From Trogon surrucura (taxonomy: Eukaryota; Chordata; Aves; Trogoniformes; Trogonidae): a DNA stretch of 64,000 nt. The notes beneath the pieces are model-generated. The model was not told where the DNA came from, searched no databases, and saw nothing but the letters and a program-made list of their open reading frames with translations. A program made the translations under genes and the position numbers. This document shows positions 44,401 to 56,400 of this stretch, in pieces; position 1 is the first letter of the stretch, and each line of letters opens with the position of its first letter. The stretch spans positions 160,216,912 to 160,280,911 of the forward strand of contig CM036617.1 in assembly GCA_020746105.1 (NCBI GenBank), written 5' to 3'.

Positions 44401-47400
44401 TACTAGGTGAATTATGTATCTAAGCATTTTGCAGAAACTGACCTTACACAAGCAAATGATTCACATGCACATACAGCACAGGACGTACACGTGTTATGAG
44501 TTTTCCATTTCTAAGCTGCTTTTGCCCTTGTGCTACAGGCAAACTGTGTCCAACATCAGGATTTGCCTCTTATTGTGCTCTAGACAGGGAGGCCTTTGGG
44601 AACCATCACTTCAGAAGAGCAAAGAGAAATATCCCAAAGAGCTTTCCTTGTGCTTCCCCTTGGAAGTGTCCTTACAGACCTGTTGGTAGGGATGTTCTTC
44701 TTCCTTGTTGACCAATACAGCTGCCCTCACCACCTTTACCAACTATGCACCCTGAGGGCTAGGTTTAGAAATATAGCTGGAAATTATGCATTTTCTGCTA
44801 ACCTGCCTGAAGGTCTATACAGTTTGTTAACTACCTCTCATTTCTGTTGCTTAAGGAAAAGTGCAGTATTTGTTCACAGACATCAAGTTGTCCCCCAGGA
44901 ACAAAAGAAATTGTAAGTATATTATTATCATTAATGTATATATTTTTAATCAAAACTGAGCATAGATGCATTCAATCCTGGTTTTAATTGTCTCCGTTTC
45001 GACAAGTTATGATAGTTACTTCAGCCTGTTACATACATTGCTTACAGTCAATAGATTCTATCCACCCTGAGAGTAAGGCAGCAGAATCAAGGGCAGCTTA
45101 AAGATTGTTCTATCTTGAAAGATCAGTTTCTAGTATGTACTGGGACAACTGGAGACTCCTCACACTGCCAAGTTTTGGAGCATGCTTGCTTTGAGAGGAA
45201 TCACAGAAGCAGCTTTGAGCCCTTCAAACGAGAGACGTACAGAAGGGCAAACTCGGCGTGTCCCCAGCAGTACGCTCTGAGTTATGGTCACAAGGAGACT
45301 TGAAGACTGTAGAGACTTTGCATGCTCTGGTCCAACGCGAGAACTGCAGGTATTTAGGAGGTCCCCGTCAGCTACAATACGACCTAGAGTTTCTTGGCAT
45401 CTTAATTTCTCGGTGAAAACCCCACTGCTGGGATGATATAAGCATATTTTCCTCCCTTTTTTTTTTTCTCAGTTAAGTATGCCACTAACAGGATTCCAAA
45501 GCATATCAAGTCCCATCCACCCTGTTAAAGTAACTGGCTGGCAAAGCCAAACTGAAAGGCTTATGGGTAAAACTCAAAATCATTAACATTTCCTTTACCA
45601 TGTGCAGCTGGATGGATGCGTGCTCAATCTCTTAACAAGTGTACAATGAGACGAGCAAGTTCTTCAGCAAGCAAACTTTCCCAGCTGTATCCAGACCTGA
45701 AAGATAACATTTCACAGAACATTGGCACTCAGTTTTCCATGAAGAATTAGGAAGAATAGGAAATGTGTCAGAAAAAATATGCTTGTCAAACTTCAGAAGA
45801 AAATTCAATTCTGAGCAAAGATGGTATTCTACACATACTTAAAATGCCACAGGGCACTGAGTTAAATTGATCATATGCTCACCAGGAAAAAAAAAAATCA
45901 TTTAGCTAATGCACTTTGATTTCTAAAAGTATTTCCTTCATTTTCATTGTGAATATGTCAGTGCACGACACGCATAAAATCAACATCCCATTTTTTTTTA
46001 AACATTTGAAAGTAGCTGATTGGTATTACTCAGAATTGCAGTTGTTTCTCTAATTTTTGTTCAGGCAGGGGAGAAGAAATACTGCATCCTCTCGGAAAAC
46101 AACATGAGAACATACACCATCCAGCTCAGGTGCCAGACAAAGTGTGCTAAAACCGTCATTGTGAGTACACCGTTTCTGTCACAGTAAAAGCCACGAACAC
46201 CCATCCCTGAACTTCACCCTCCTCATAATCCCCGCTAAACACAGCACATCAAGGCAGTCCCCGACAACGTATTTATTGGCCTTTAGTGTATATGCAGCAG
46301 AGGTTGAAGGTTAAAGGCTGCCAACAGCAGCAGCATAGGAAGGGTGGGGAGCCAAGGGGTTGCAGAAGGAGGACAGGTTTGGGAAGGGTAACTCCATGCT
46401 TGTCCCTAGCAAACCCATCCACCTCTCCCTGGGCTGGTGGAGGGCATCCAACTCCCACCAAGGACTTGGGGTAACAGCCTGAACCCCAGCACAGTAAGAA
46501 GCTTGGCCAAAGACCAGCACTGCTAAAAATCCAGATCTCCAGTTCACCTCCACCCAGCAGCAGTCCCATGACATGATATCCAGCAGCCACATGCTTGCTG
46601 CCATGCTTGTCACCCTGACCCTGACCCTCAGCACAGCATTTCTGGGTTTCCAGAGGAGGGAGTGCTGCGCGGGTTTCTTTGGGCAGCAGTGCCAGACCTG
46701 CCCAGGAAAACCAGGGAACGCCTGCTTCGGAAACGGCATCTGCCTCGATGGCATCAACGGGACGGGCACCTGCGAGTGCGAAGCAGGGTTTGTCGGGACA
46801 GCCTGCGAAAGCTGCATCGAAGGCAAATACGGCCGCAACTGCGATCAAGGTACTGAGCATCCCCAAACCACATGGGAACTTTTGCTAGTCTTGTCAGTTG
46901 TTAGAAGCTTTCCCTTAGATTTTTCTAACCATGCCCACTCTACATCCTGGAAAAGTACATCACTTGCAGGGTAATAGGCCAGTCTTAAAAACATCATTAA
47001 CCCCTTTTCTTTCCCAATTATGGTGTTTTCTCTCCATCCCCTTGTTTGGAGATCACAGATGGTGCCTCCTAGTCCGGCACACGACAGCCTTAGAACAGCA
47101 CCCAACAAGAGTAACGCTCTTTAGCACTGCTTTTTCACCAATGCATTCCCATTAAAATACCATTTTAGTCCCTGCATTAGAAGACAGAGGAAAAATAAGC
47201 ATATTTAGATTTATTCTGTAGGTAAAGTCAACAGGCACAAGCCAAAGCATTTCTTGAGATAGCCTAAAGCAAAAGGCGCCACCAGCAGATGATGTCTGCC
47301 CCATCCCTCACACCCTTCCTTCCCCACGCTGCCACCCTGCCCAGGGGCTGCCTCCCATCTCTCCCCACAGCATGCGCTTGTGTCCATGGGAAATGCAGCA

Positions 47401-50400
47401 GCGGGATCGACGGGGATGGCTCCTGTGAATGTGACGTTGGCTGGAGAGGGGTGACTTGTGAGACTGGTAAGTGTCCCCTCCTTTATTTTTTTTTTTCCTA
47501 GTGCAAGAAGTGTTTCAGGAAATGCCAGAACTAGAGCTATGACCAGATCGCAGTGCACCACCAGACACCCAGCAGCCTTGCACATACACAGAACTATGGG
47601 TGGCCCTCCTGTGCTATGGCAATTAATTATCAGGCTAAAAGAGAGCCAGCTGAGACACAGCTCATGAGACTCAGGTGCCTTACCTTGCTAATTCTCTGCC
47701 TGTGTTACCCTTTATCTGTCCCCCCCAAAATATCCCATTTATTAAGACTATATATTTTGCAGAGCAGTTACCTAGCGAATTTTGATCCTCAGATCAAAAG
47801 CCTCTCAAGTCCTTTACTGAGGTGATTTAGCTATACAGCACTGGATATTAAATTATGTCCTTGGTAACACAATAAAAATTAATTAGCAAATAAATCATTT
47901 TGTATTGGTTTAATGCTCCTATATCCAATAAAATTGTATTTCAGTTAGATATAATTGAAATGTATTAAGTAAATATTTCAGAACTCTACACATACTAGTA
48001 TAAAATAAAAAGGTATAAGCACATTAATAATAGCATTCAATAGAAATTTTAAATTTGCTCAGGGAAAAAAAAATTGTAATGAAATGAATTTATAGTTAGA
48101 TTTTCTACGTCTGAGCAAATTTCAGTCCTTTTAGAAAATCTACATTTATAAACCAAGAACACACAAAATTTGCCAGACTAAATACAGGTGAAATATTTTC
48201 CCAGTAACGTGGTGATGTAACTCTTCATCACAACTGAATTTAAGTGGTACCCACTGATCTATATAGATGGAGTATCTATACAGAGGACAGTTGTCCGGTG
48301 CAGAACTCACAACAGACTCTAGCCCTACATGGTGTGAACAAAAGACCAGGAAACTAAAAGGTTGTTGATTCAAAAGGTTCTGAACCCTGTTTCTTTTTTT
48401 CTTTTCGTTATCCTTTTCTTGCAGAAATCAAAGACGATGCCTGTAATGCCACATGCCATACCAGTGCTAAGTATGTATGAAACCCACTTATTTGGAGGAA
48501 AGGGGAGAAAAAGGGGATCCCTCGCAAGGCAAAAAGCATAGTCCATCTTACTCTTTATGAGGACTTCTCAGTAGCACAGAAAACACTCATGTTTTCTGCC
48601 AAAGAAATTATGAGCAATGTTAATGTAATATATTCAGTGATGAAGCGAAAAAGGTCAAAACATGCATGTTAAAATGGGAAACAAATGGGATATTTTTATA
48701 TGGGGGGGGGGGGGGTGGTGGGGGTAACGACTGAAGTAAGACATCCTGCCACACAGTATACAAAGAAATGGAGCTTGCAGCCCTAAAGAGAACAGGAGGC
48801 CAGGGCAAGACTAACCACAGCAGTGGGTTTCTTTGGCAGGCTTAATCTGCTCCTCCTAGTTGCCCCGTTCACCACCACACACGTAAGAGAAATGCCATTA
48901 GCACTAGGGACTTTACCAAAGAGAGCCCTATTCGGCAAGAAATAGCTCTCCTCTTCACATCAAAATATTAAAACTTTAAAAATTTAAAAAAAAAAATGCT
49001 CTCACCACTAATACTGACACAATAACTAGTTTTCAAAGGAGCAAGTCACCCCCATAGAGTCATTTACTGAAGTACATCCACTGCAGCTCACAGCAGGGAT
49101 ACTTTACCAGAGGTTTTTTTTTGGCAAAATTCCACCCTCAGATTTGCTCAGGGGTATCCCACACATGCTAGCATCAAGCCTGTATTTCTGACAAGCAGAC
49201 TGTTCTTCTCTTGAGCCTTATACATCCACTGCTGTACTCCTGGAGGATACAAGGAGAGGTCTAGGCATGGCAGGAGTTGGGAAAAGGAGAGGGTTGTCCT
49301 GGCTGTGTTGTGACGTTGTCCCTGGCTGACACCAGGGAGCAAACCCTTTATTACACAGAGCTCATGAGACAGTAAACCCACATTTGCACACAGAAGGACA
49401 AACGGGGCGGGGGGGAGGGAGGGGAGCAAAACAAAAGAAAAAACACCCACACCACAAATCTGAACCCAAAGGATTTGGAGGCTCAGATGCCTGGCTCTCA
49501 CCCCCATGTGTCAGCTCTGCTGGAACCCTCAATAAATTGTGTGCACACAAAATATTTTGCACAGATTTTGGGTGAGCAGGCATGCAACTTCTGGCGTTCT
49601 CCACAAGAAAATAGAACACAATAACGAAAGCATGCATCTTTAATATTTCAAATAGTAATATCCAAATGGCATTTGGAAAGCTTGATCCAACTAAATCAAT
49701 TTTAATGGTTGTAACTACATCATACTGTATAGTTAAATGCCTTGTTAGTTCTATGCAACATTACCTTCAGAACAACACACAAAAATATGGGCTGTACAGA
49801 AGACTTGAATGCCTTTTTTTTTTTTTTTTTTTTCCCCTCTTCCTTTTACTTCATTAGCTGCCTTCTATCAAATGGTACTGCCTATTGCAAGTGTGCAGCT
49901 GGGTTTACAGGGAACGGGACATTCTGCACAGGCAAGTGGACTTTGTTTCTTCCCTTTTGAAAAAAAAAAAAAAAAGAACAAAACAAAAACGAAAAAAAAA
50001 CCCATGCTTGAAGAACTCTGTGGTCACAGTGGAGCTGGTGAGAGATGAGCACTTCCCTATGTACGAGTTAAAAACAGGAATTGCTGCCAATTTGCTCAAA
50101 ACAAATAAAAGCCCAACAGGTGCAGATTCATAGCAAACAAAGGGCTCAAAATCTCCAAGCTGCGAGGCATTGTGCTAAGGGAGACCAGAGAAAAGGGAAC
50201 ATGCTGTGCACAACCCAGGCCCCATTGTTTGCAGAGTAATGAAACCTGGATTATGACTTTTACTCCTTTTCCCAACAAAGCCCAGCAAAGACAGGCCAAT
50301 TCAGGGTACAATAGCACTTCCAGCTATTGGAAGCTGTATAGCCCTACCGTTTCCTCATCTTTCTGAACTTGCGCAGCGAGGTCCTCAGAAATGGGCGATA

Positions 50401-53400
50401 GCAGCTTATCCTAGGTGTCCCTCTGAGACTCTGGGATATCCAGGTTTATGAAACAGTCCGTTTCCAGCTGCAGTGATTGTAATTCATTTTACAGTTATTT
50501 TACTTAATCCTTAACTGATTAAAATACTAAGGCTTTTGAGAGCAGAAGTGCATTTTTCTACTCACAGTGGCTGGCAGGGTCCTAACCCAAGATTTTAGCA
50601 TGCTTACTCTGACTACTTTCATCTTCTCTCCTGGCATGAATCAACCAAACGCATTTTAATTTACTAGTGGTAAATTCCCCATGTGCAGGCAGAGCTGCGT
50701 AATGGCTCTGCACTCATCCTTATTCCCCTATACAGGATATTCCTGTACAAAACCTCTTAGAGTACCAAGTCATCTCCCCAGTCTGGCTGTTAGAGCTGCT
50801 GAAACAGCAATTTGAAGTGATTTGAGACAAAAACTCAAACAACGTTTGGGCTGATTTGATTCACACTGAAGATCAGAAAAGGTTCCCTCCTCAGGTAACC
50901 CAAGCAAAGTCAATTTGTGAGCCTCTGGCTCACCTAGAGTCAGAGAAAAGACATGAATGCACCATCTGAATTAACAACCAGGAATTGCTGGGTGGTGTTA
51001 CACTTGAGACCTCCTGCAAGGGAAGTCATATGACCTGTGGACAGAAAAAGGCAAGCTAAGGGAAAGCTTCAAATGGCCATTTAATCTACAGAAGAATGCA
51101 TAGGCCCCTTTTTTGGTGCTTAGTTGGAATGGGCAGAACCAGAAGTCTGGGAGTTAGTGAAAGTCAGTCCTGGATGAAATCTTATCTTCCAGACCAGAAA
51201 CATCTTCTCAGCTTTCCTTCTTGTAGTCAATAAGATGTAGTAAATATCTGGTACTAATGAAGTCTTAGGCCTCTTAAATCAGAAAGATGCAGAAAAACGT
51301 TACCAAATCCCTTTAAAGCATAAAGGCAGCTTAACCTGAAGAGCCATTTAAGCACATTGCATTAATCTGGGTTGTTGTCACTGTTCAGCCATTGATGCTT
51401 GTGAGACCAACAACGGTGGCTGTTCTGCCAAGGCAGAGTGCAGAAGAACAACACCCGGCAACAGAGCGTGTGTCTGCAACGCTGGGTACACTGGGGATGG
51501 AATAGTCTGCATCGGTAAGTGTTTGCAATGCCTCATATATCGCATGGAGGAAAATTAAAGGAGTGAGTTTTCCTGCACGTGGAAGATCCTTCTTCCTCTA
51601 GAAGTGGAAGTTTCCTGATACTATAAACCCCGATGCCAAAGGCATCTGTACCTGCCATGTGGCTAATGCTATCTGGAAAACCAGGCACCTACAGCTGTGT
51701 GGTGTGACACCAAAGCTTACTGAAAAGAATCTTCCTCTAAAGAAGGATAAGCCCATCTTCAGCAGCTTGATACACTCTTGCTCCTTTGACCATTGAATGC
51801 TTAAAAGACTTTTGGACCCTGTTGTACCATACCCGCTCAGGTATGTGCTTAGAAATGCTGATGGAGGGTTTTAGCCTTCACCAAGACAGCTGCAAGACCT
51901 ACACAGAGATACGAGGTAGCTAAGGGAGCAAGTTTCATTGATTCACAGTTGACACAAATCTGCACTCCTAGCATGCTTTACTTAAAAGTCTTCCTTCCTG
52001 GGTTTTCAGAAATCACTCTTTTTATATTATACTGTTACTGTTTTATAAAGAAATCAACCCTTGTCTGGAGAGCAACGGTGGATGCGATAGAAATGCAGAG
52101 TGCACACAGACTGGACCCAATCAAGTGAGTACTTTGTCAGTGCAGACAAATAAGACTGGCCAACTGTTTACAGCTGGGTTAGAAAAAAAAAAAAAAAAAA
52201 AAAGATTTTTCCATCTCAACTTTGTTTCTAAGTGGAAAAGTAGATTTCATAACAAAAATTCTGAAAAGTGTATGCTTCCCTCAAAAAGGTATTTGAGGGG
52301 GACTGTGGATAAAGATGAAAAAAAAAAAGAATTTCAATAAAAGAAATGCAAAACTGCATAGGAAACCAGTGTTTTGCTGTTTGAAGCAGTTGTTTTTCTC
52401 CTTTGGAAGGCTTTGATGTGAAAACCTGTCAGTTTGGAAGTATTGCTGGATAATGTTTCTTTCATCGTTATAGAAACTGTTCATGGAAAAATTCCATTTC
52501 AGACTAGCCCTTCTCCCAGCATAGCTCGAACATATTCACCAGGAAACAAAACAGACTGAATCATGGTTCTCATATAGGAGTCACAGCATACCGGCATCCA
52601 CTCACTCCACTCACTCCTCTGTTGTTCTTCATCTCCCATGCAGAAGCACCACATACTCTCCAAAGAAAAAGTAGTATGAAGGGAAAGGAGAAACAAATCA
52701 GCCCAGGCAATCAAGAGACACAGATTAGTTTTTCCAATTTTAGAACAGTCTCAGAAGCAGCTGAATACTCTAATTGCAGCACTTCATATTGTCCCCCCAA
52801 AGCTTCATATTTGCCATTGGCAGGACTGTAATCCTTCCACGAGCACTGCACAACAGTATTTCCTCAGGAGCAATGCAGGAAACAGGGATCAGGAGTCAGA
52901 GGCCACCTCCTGCCTTCCAGTTGTCCAAGCAGAGGAGGAGCAATAACCCCATCAGCAGTTTTTGCCATTACTGATCAATTAACTCTTTGCTTTGATTGTC
53001 ATTTGCAAGCCAGCACACTTCTGATGGGAGCACGGAGCCACTTAACTGCTTCCCCATCCCTCTAGGCAGGATAAGTTATGCCTCTTTTCTTCCATATAAC
53101 CTCACTGAGGGTAGAAGTAGTAGCTACATTATTATTTAGATTTCCTTACCCATGCGAAAACAGTTAACAATAATAAACTCCACCACAAAAATCCCTGTGC
53201 AGCAGAGCCAAACTTAGAGGACAGAAATGCATCTGCTTTCTGGAGGGCTTTGAGTCATCCAGGTACACAAAACCCTGCTACCACACTGCCCTGCAGTTTT
53301 ATTTCTGCTACAGAAATCTCCTACATGTTAAATGTAAATTCAAAATTGAGAATCATTAAGGAGTGAACTGGAGAGAAGGGCAAGTCATTTCTTTACAGCC

Positions 53401-56400
53401 ATGTTAATTTTTTTCATCTTTGCACAAGTGCAAAAGAGAATAATTGTGATATAAGCGTCCAATCTATCACCATTGCACGGGAAGCTGTCAGTAACACCAA
53501 AACACAATTCCAAGTATGTCTTGAAGGTATGTTTCACCACTTTAAAGAAAAACACAAGGGAAGGGAAGAGAAGGGAATACCAACCTATGCAAATAAAATG
53601 AGGGAAATGAGTTAGGGGTTTAGCCTCTTTTGCCAGGAAGATGATCATGTGCCAGTGTCAGAGGGGTCATTTCAAATGACCGGGACAGCAGAAGAGAGGC
53701 AAGAGATGGGTAGGTAGGGAAAGGGCAGACACAGCCTCTTGGAAAATGTTATTCCCCAATCTCAGTCAATGGTTTCTCATGCTAGCTAAGAAACCGCTGC
53801 AGGAAAGATGATGTAATTTTAGCTTAATAAATTGTACACCGTATCACTATGAAATAATCTAGCAAGAGAAAATAAATTAAATGTAAGTGTGCTGAAAAAA
53901 AGAAATCAAACATTTTTCCTTATTATGCATGTTTTCTGGTTTTCCTTTGTAGGCAGTATGTAATTGCTTGAAGGGATACTCTGGAGATGGTAAAAGATGC
54001 ACATATATCAGTCTGTGTTCACAAGTAAGTATACATATAGAGAGTATTTAAGGTCTTGTTATAATCGTTAGGCTTTCAAGTGTTGTATGCATTCAAAACC
54101 ATGTCAGGAATGCCCAGAATAAATTTATGTTAACTTAGGTAATGTTTTTAATGTGCTTGGCTCAGTACGTGTTTCAGTGCTGTCTCTATTTTAGAAACAA
54201 ACTATGCAGTAAGGGCTTTTCCTGGACCACAGCATAGACATAACACAAGCCAGGGTGCCCAGATTCATCATAGAGTCTTAAAAAAACCCACTTCAGATCT
54301 AGAGAAACAGACTCTGGTTTGTAGTGATAAAATGCAAGTCATATCTTCTCAGCAAATCTTTTGTCATTGTTAGAGTTCATATAAAAAAAACCCACCATCT
54401 AAATTTGTATTTGGGACAGAGGGCTTACCAACATTTCTATATTTAGGAAAAAAAAAAAAAGCAGTTTCTAGGCAAGGCAATTAAGAAGCTTTGTTAAAAT
54501 GATAAGAAAGCGGAGTGTGATTTACTACATATTACCCGTAATAACAACAAAAAAAAATCTGCAGTTCAGGTTGTTGATGCTCAGGGGCCAGTTCTAGCTG
54601 TTCTAGGAGCCAGGTGGTTGGAAACTAAAAAGAATAACCTATAGTAGATCAAAACACCCATTCACTTGTATTATTCTCCTGTAATTAAGTCCTCTTGTGT
54701 GATTTGGGACCATATCTGTGCAGCCTGAACAGGAGAAATGACCAAGTGCCATCATACACATCCCCATCTCAGTCTGGAATTTTTCTAGACTATTTAGACT
54801 CTCAAGGCCTCATACTGCTGTACAATACACTGTGAAATCTTTGCTGAGGCAAAGAGATGGTCAAGGGACCGGGCTACCTGGTATTGATGTTTCCACCAGA
54901 GGTCCCAGCCTGTAGGCTCACAGAATCACACAGAATCACAGAACGTTAGGGGTTGGAAGGGACCTCAAAAGATTATCTAGTCCAGCCCCCCTGCCAGAGC
55001 AGGATCCCCTACAGTAGGTCACACAGGAACGCGTCCAGGTGGGTTTTGAATGTCTCCAGAGAAGGAGACTCCACAACCTCCCTGGGCAGCCCGTTCCAGT
55101 GCTCTGGCACCTAGGAGGGAGCTCCCATGGGGCCAGACAAAGAGCAGAGCCTCACAGCCCCTGGGCCATGCGTAGGCTGCATGCCCAGCGCACCCCTGTG
55201 GACCCGTAACCCAGGACAGCAACATTGCAAACTGCAGCAGAGGTCGCCTAAGTGAACGGTGAGAGAGAGGAGGTGAGGTGATAGGTGGGAGAAAGGAAAC
55301 CTGTCTTGATGGGGAATTTAAAAGGGAGGGAAAAAAAAGTATGAAAAAAATATAAAGAGGCAGAGGAAAAAAAATAAAGAATAAAGAAAAAATATAAAGA
55401 GGCAGAATTCTACACACTATTTCCCTTATTTCCCTAGACAACACAGGGCTTCCCATTTTGTCCCTCACTATTGCTGAGAAACAGCCACATTGCTTTCGCA
55501 CGAGCTAGCTGACATACTGCAAGCCACATATTTGCAAGCAACGTGGTTTTCTGCACCAGCCCCAACACTCTGCTTCTTGGCAAGCTGCAGCAGGGACATA
55601 TCCACTCTCCCATGCACATTAATCCTTTGTGCTCCCAGCGCGGTGGCAATAATTCTCACCCTCCCAGTCTGACCTGTCAGCAGAGTTTCTCTAACCTTGA
55701 AAGGTTGCAGAGATTAAAGAGCAAGGACAAAAAACAGAAGCTGGAGGAAAGGGAGCTCAAAGTTATGATCTGCTGCTTCCGATGATTTTGTATGCTTTTG
55801 CCTTTCCCTATGCCTTGTTCCAGCAACTTTACTTCCAATCAGCTAGTTAGATGGATAGATAGACTTTTGTTAGTGTTACTGCCAGACCTGATGCTAACCT
55901 GCCTTCACTTTAGCAAACCTCTGTGCAGAAAACCACCTATGATAAACACAAGATTGCCAAGAGCCCACCTAAAGCTAGCCAAATAAACAGCAAGCGCACT
56001 TAAACCCCCCAGTCTGGCCCCACTAGTAGCTCCCAAAGGAGCTTCTGCTCCTGTTTGCAGCTCAGGAGGAAGGATCCTAAAAATGTCTGAGAACAGAAAG
56101 GACACCCTGAAACAAGCATAAGGCAAGAAAACAAGAAGGCTTCTCAGTTTTTCTGGGTTTGCTCTCAAGTCCAGGATAAAAACTTATTTGCAAACTGACA
56201 TGCTAACTGGGGAACACATACTTGGGACTGGGCAGAGCTCTGAAACCCAGCATGTCTCTCCTGGATGAGGAACATCTCCCCTTAGCATAGAGAGCTTCCT
56301 GGAGAGAGGCGGCCAGGTGAGGTGCATCCTTGCTGCTCCAAGCCTTAGGTCACACTGGTGGTGCACCCAGGGGCAGACAGGAGGTGTTTCAGAGGACAGC

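Larger units (their letters stand above)
48471..49857 (+). other. Intron 35 (1.4 kb)
   Basis: Holds a G14 run at 48702-48715 and ends with a T20 run (49814-49833) as part of the pyrimidine tract of exon 36. No coding element is seen. Confidence 0.75.
49932..51388 (+). other. Intron 36, GC-AG class (1.46 kb)
   Basis: Starts gcaagt and ends gttcag. The -2 to +6 donor context AGgcaagt is the strong consensus expected of the GC-AG minority class. An A16 run lies 28 bp inside (49960-49975), followed by more A-rich sequence. The remainder is unrecognised. Confidence 0.88.

Noticed and set aside
44496-44711. Cys-containing plus-strand frame in intron 30, considered as an extra stabilin exon
   Set aside because: It lacks EGF spacing and splice sites, and exons 30 and 31 already join in phase with the expected protein.
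46273-46866. Long minus-strand open frames (175-197 codons) over exon 33
   Set aside because: They are the antisense shadow of a GC-rich conserved exon and its flank. They show no domain, and the plus strand carries the clear EGF exon with good splice sites.
55019-55501. 160-codon minus-strand open frame
   Set aside because: It reads from a purine-rich low-complexity stretch into a CR1 tail in the wrong frame, giving a compositionally biased F/P/L-rich peptide.
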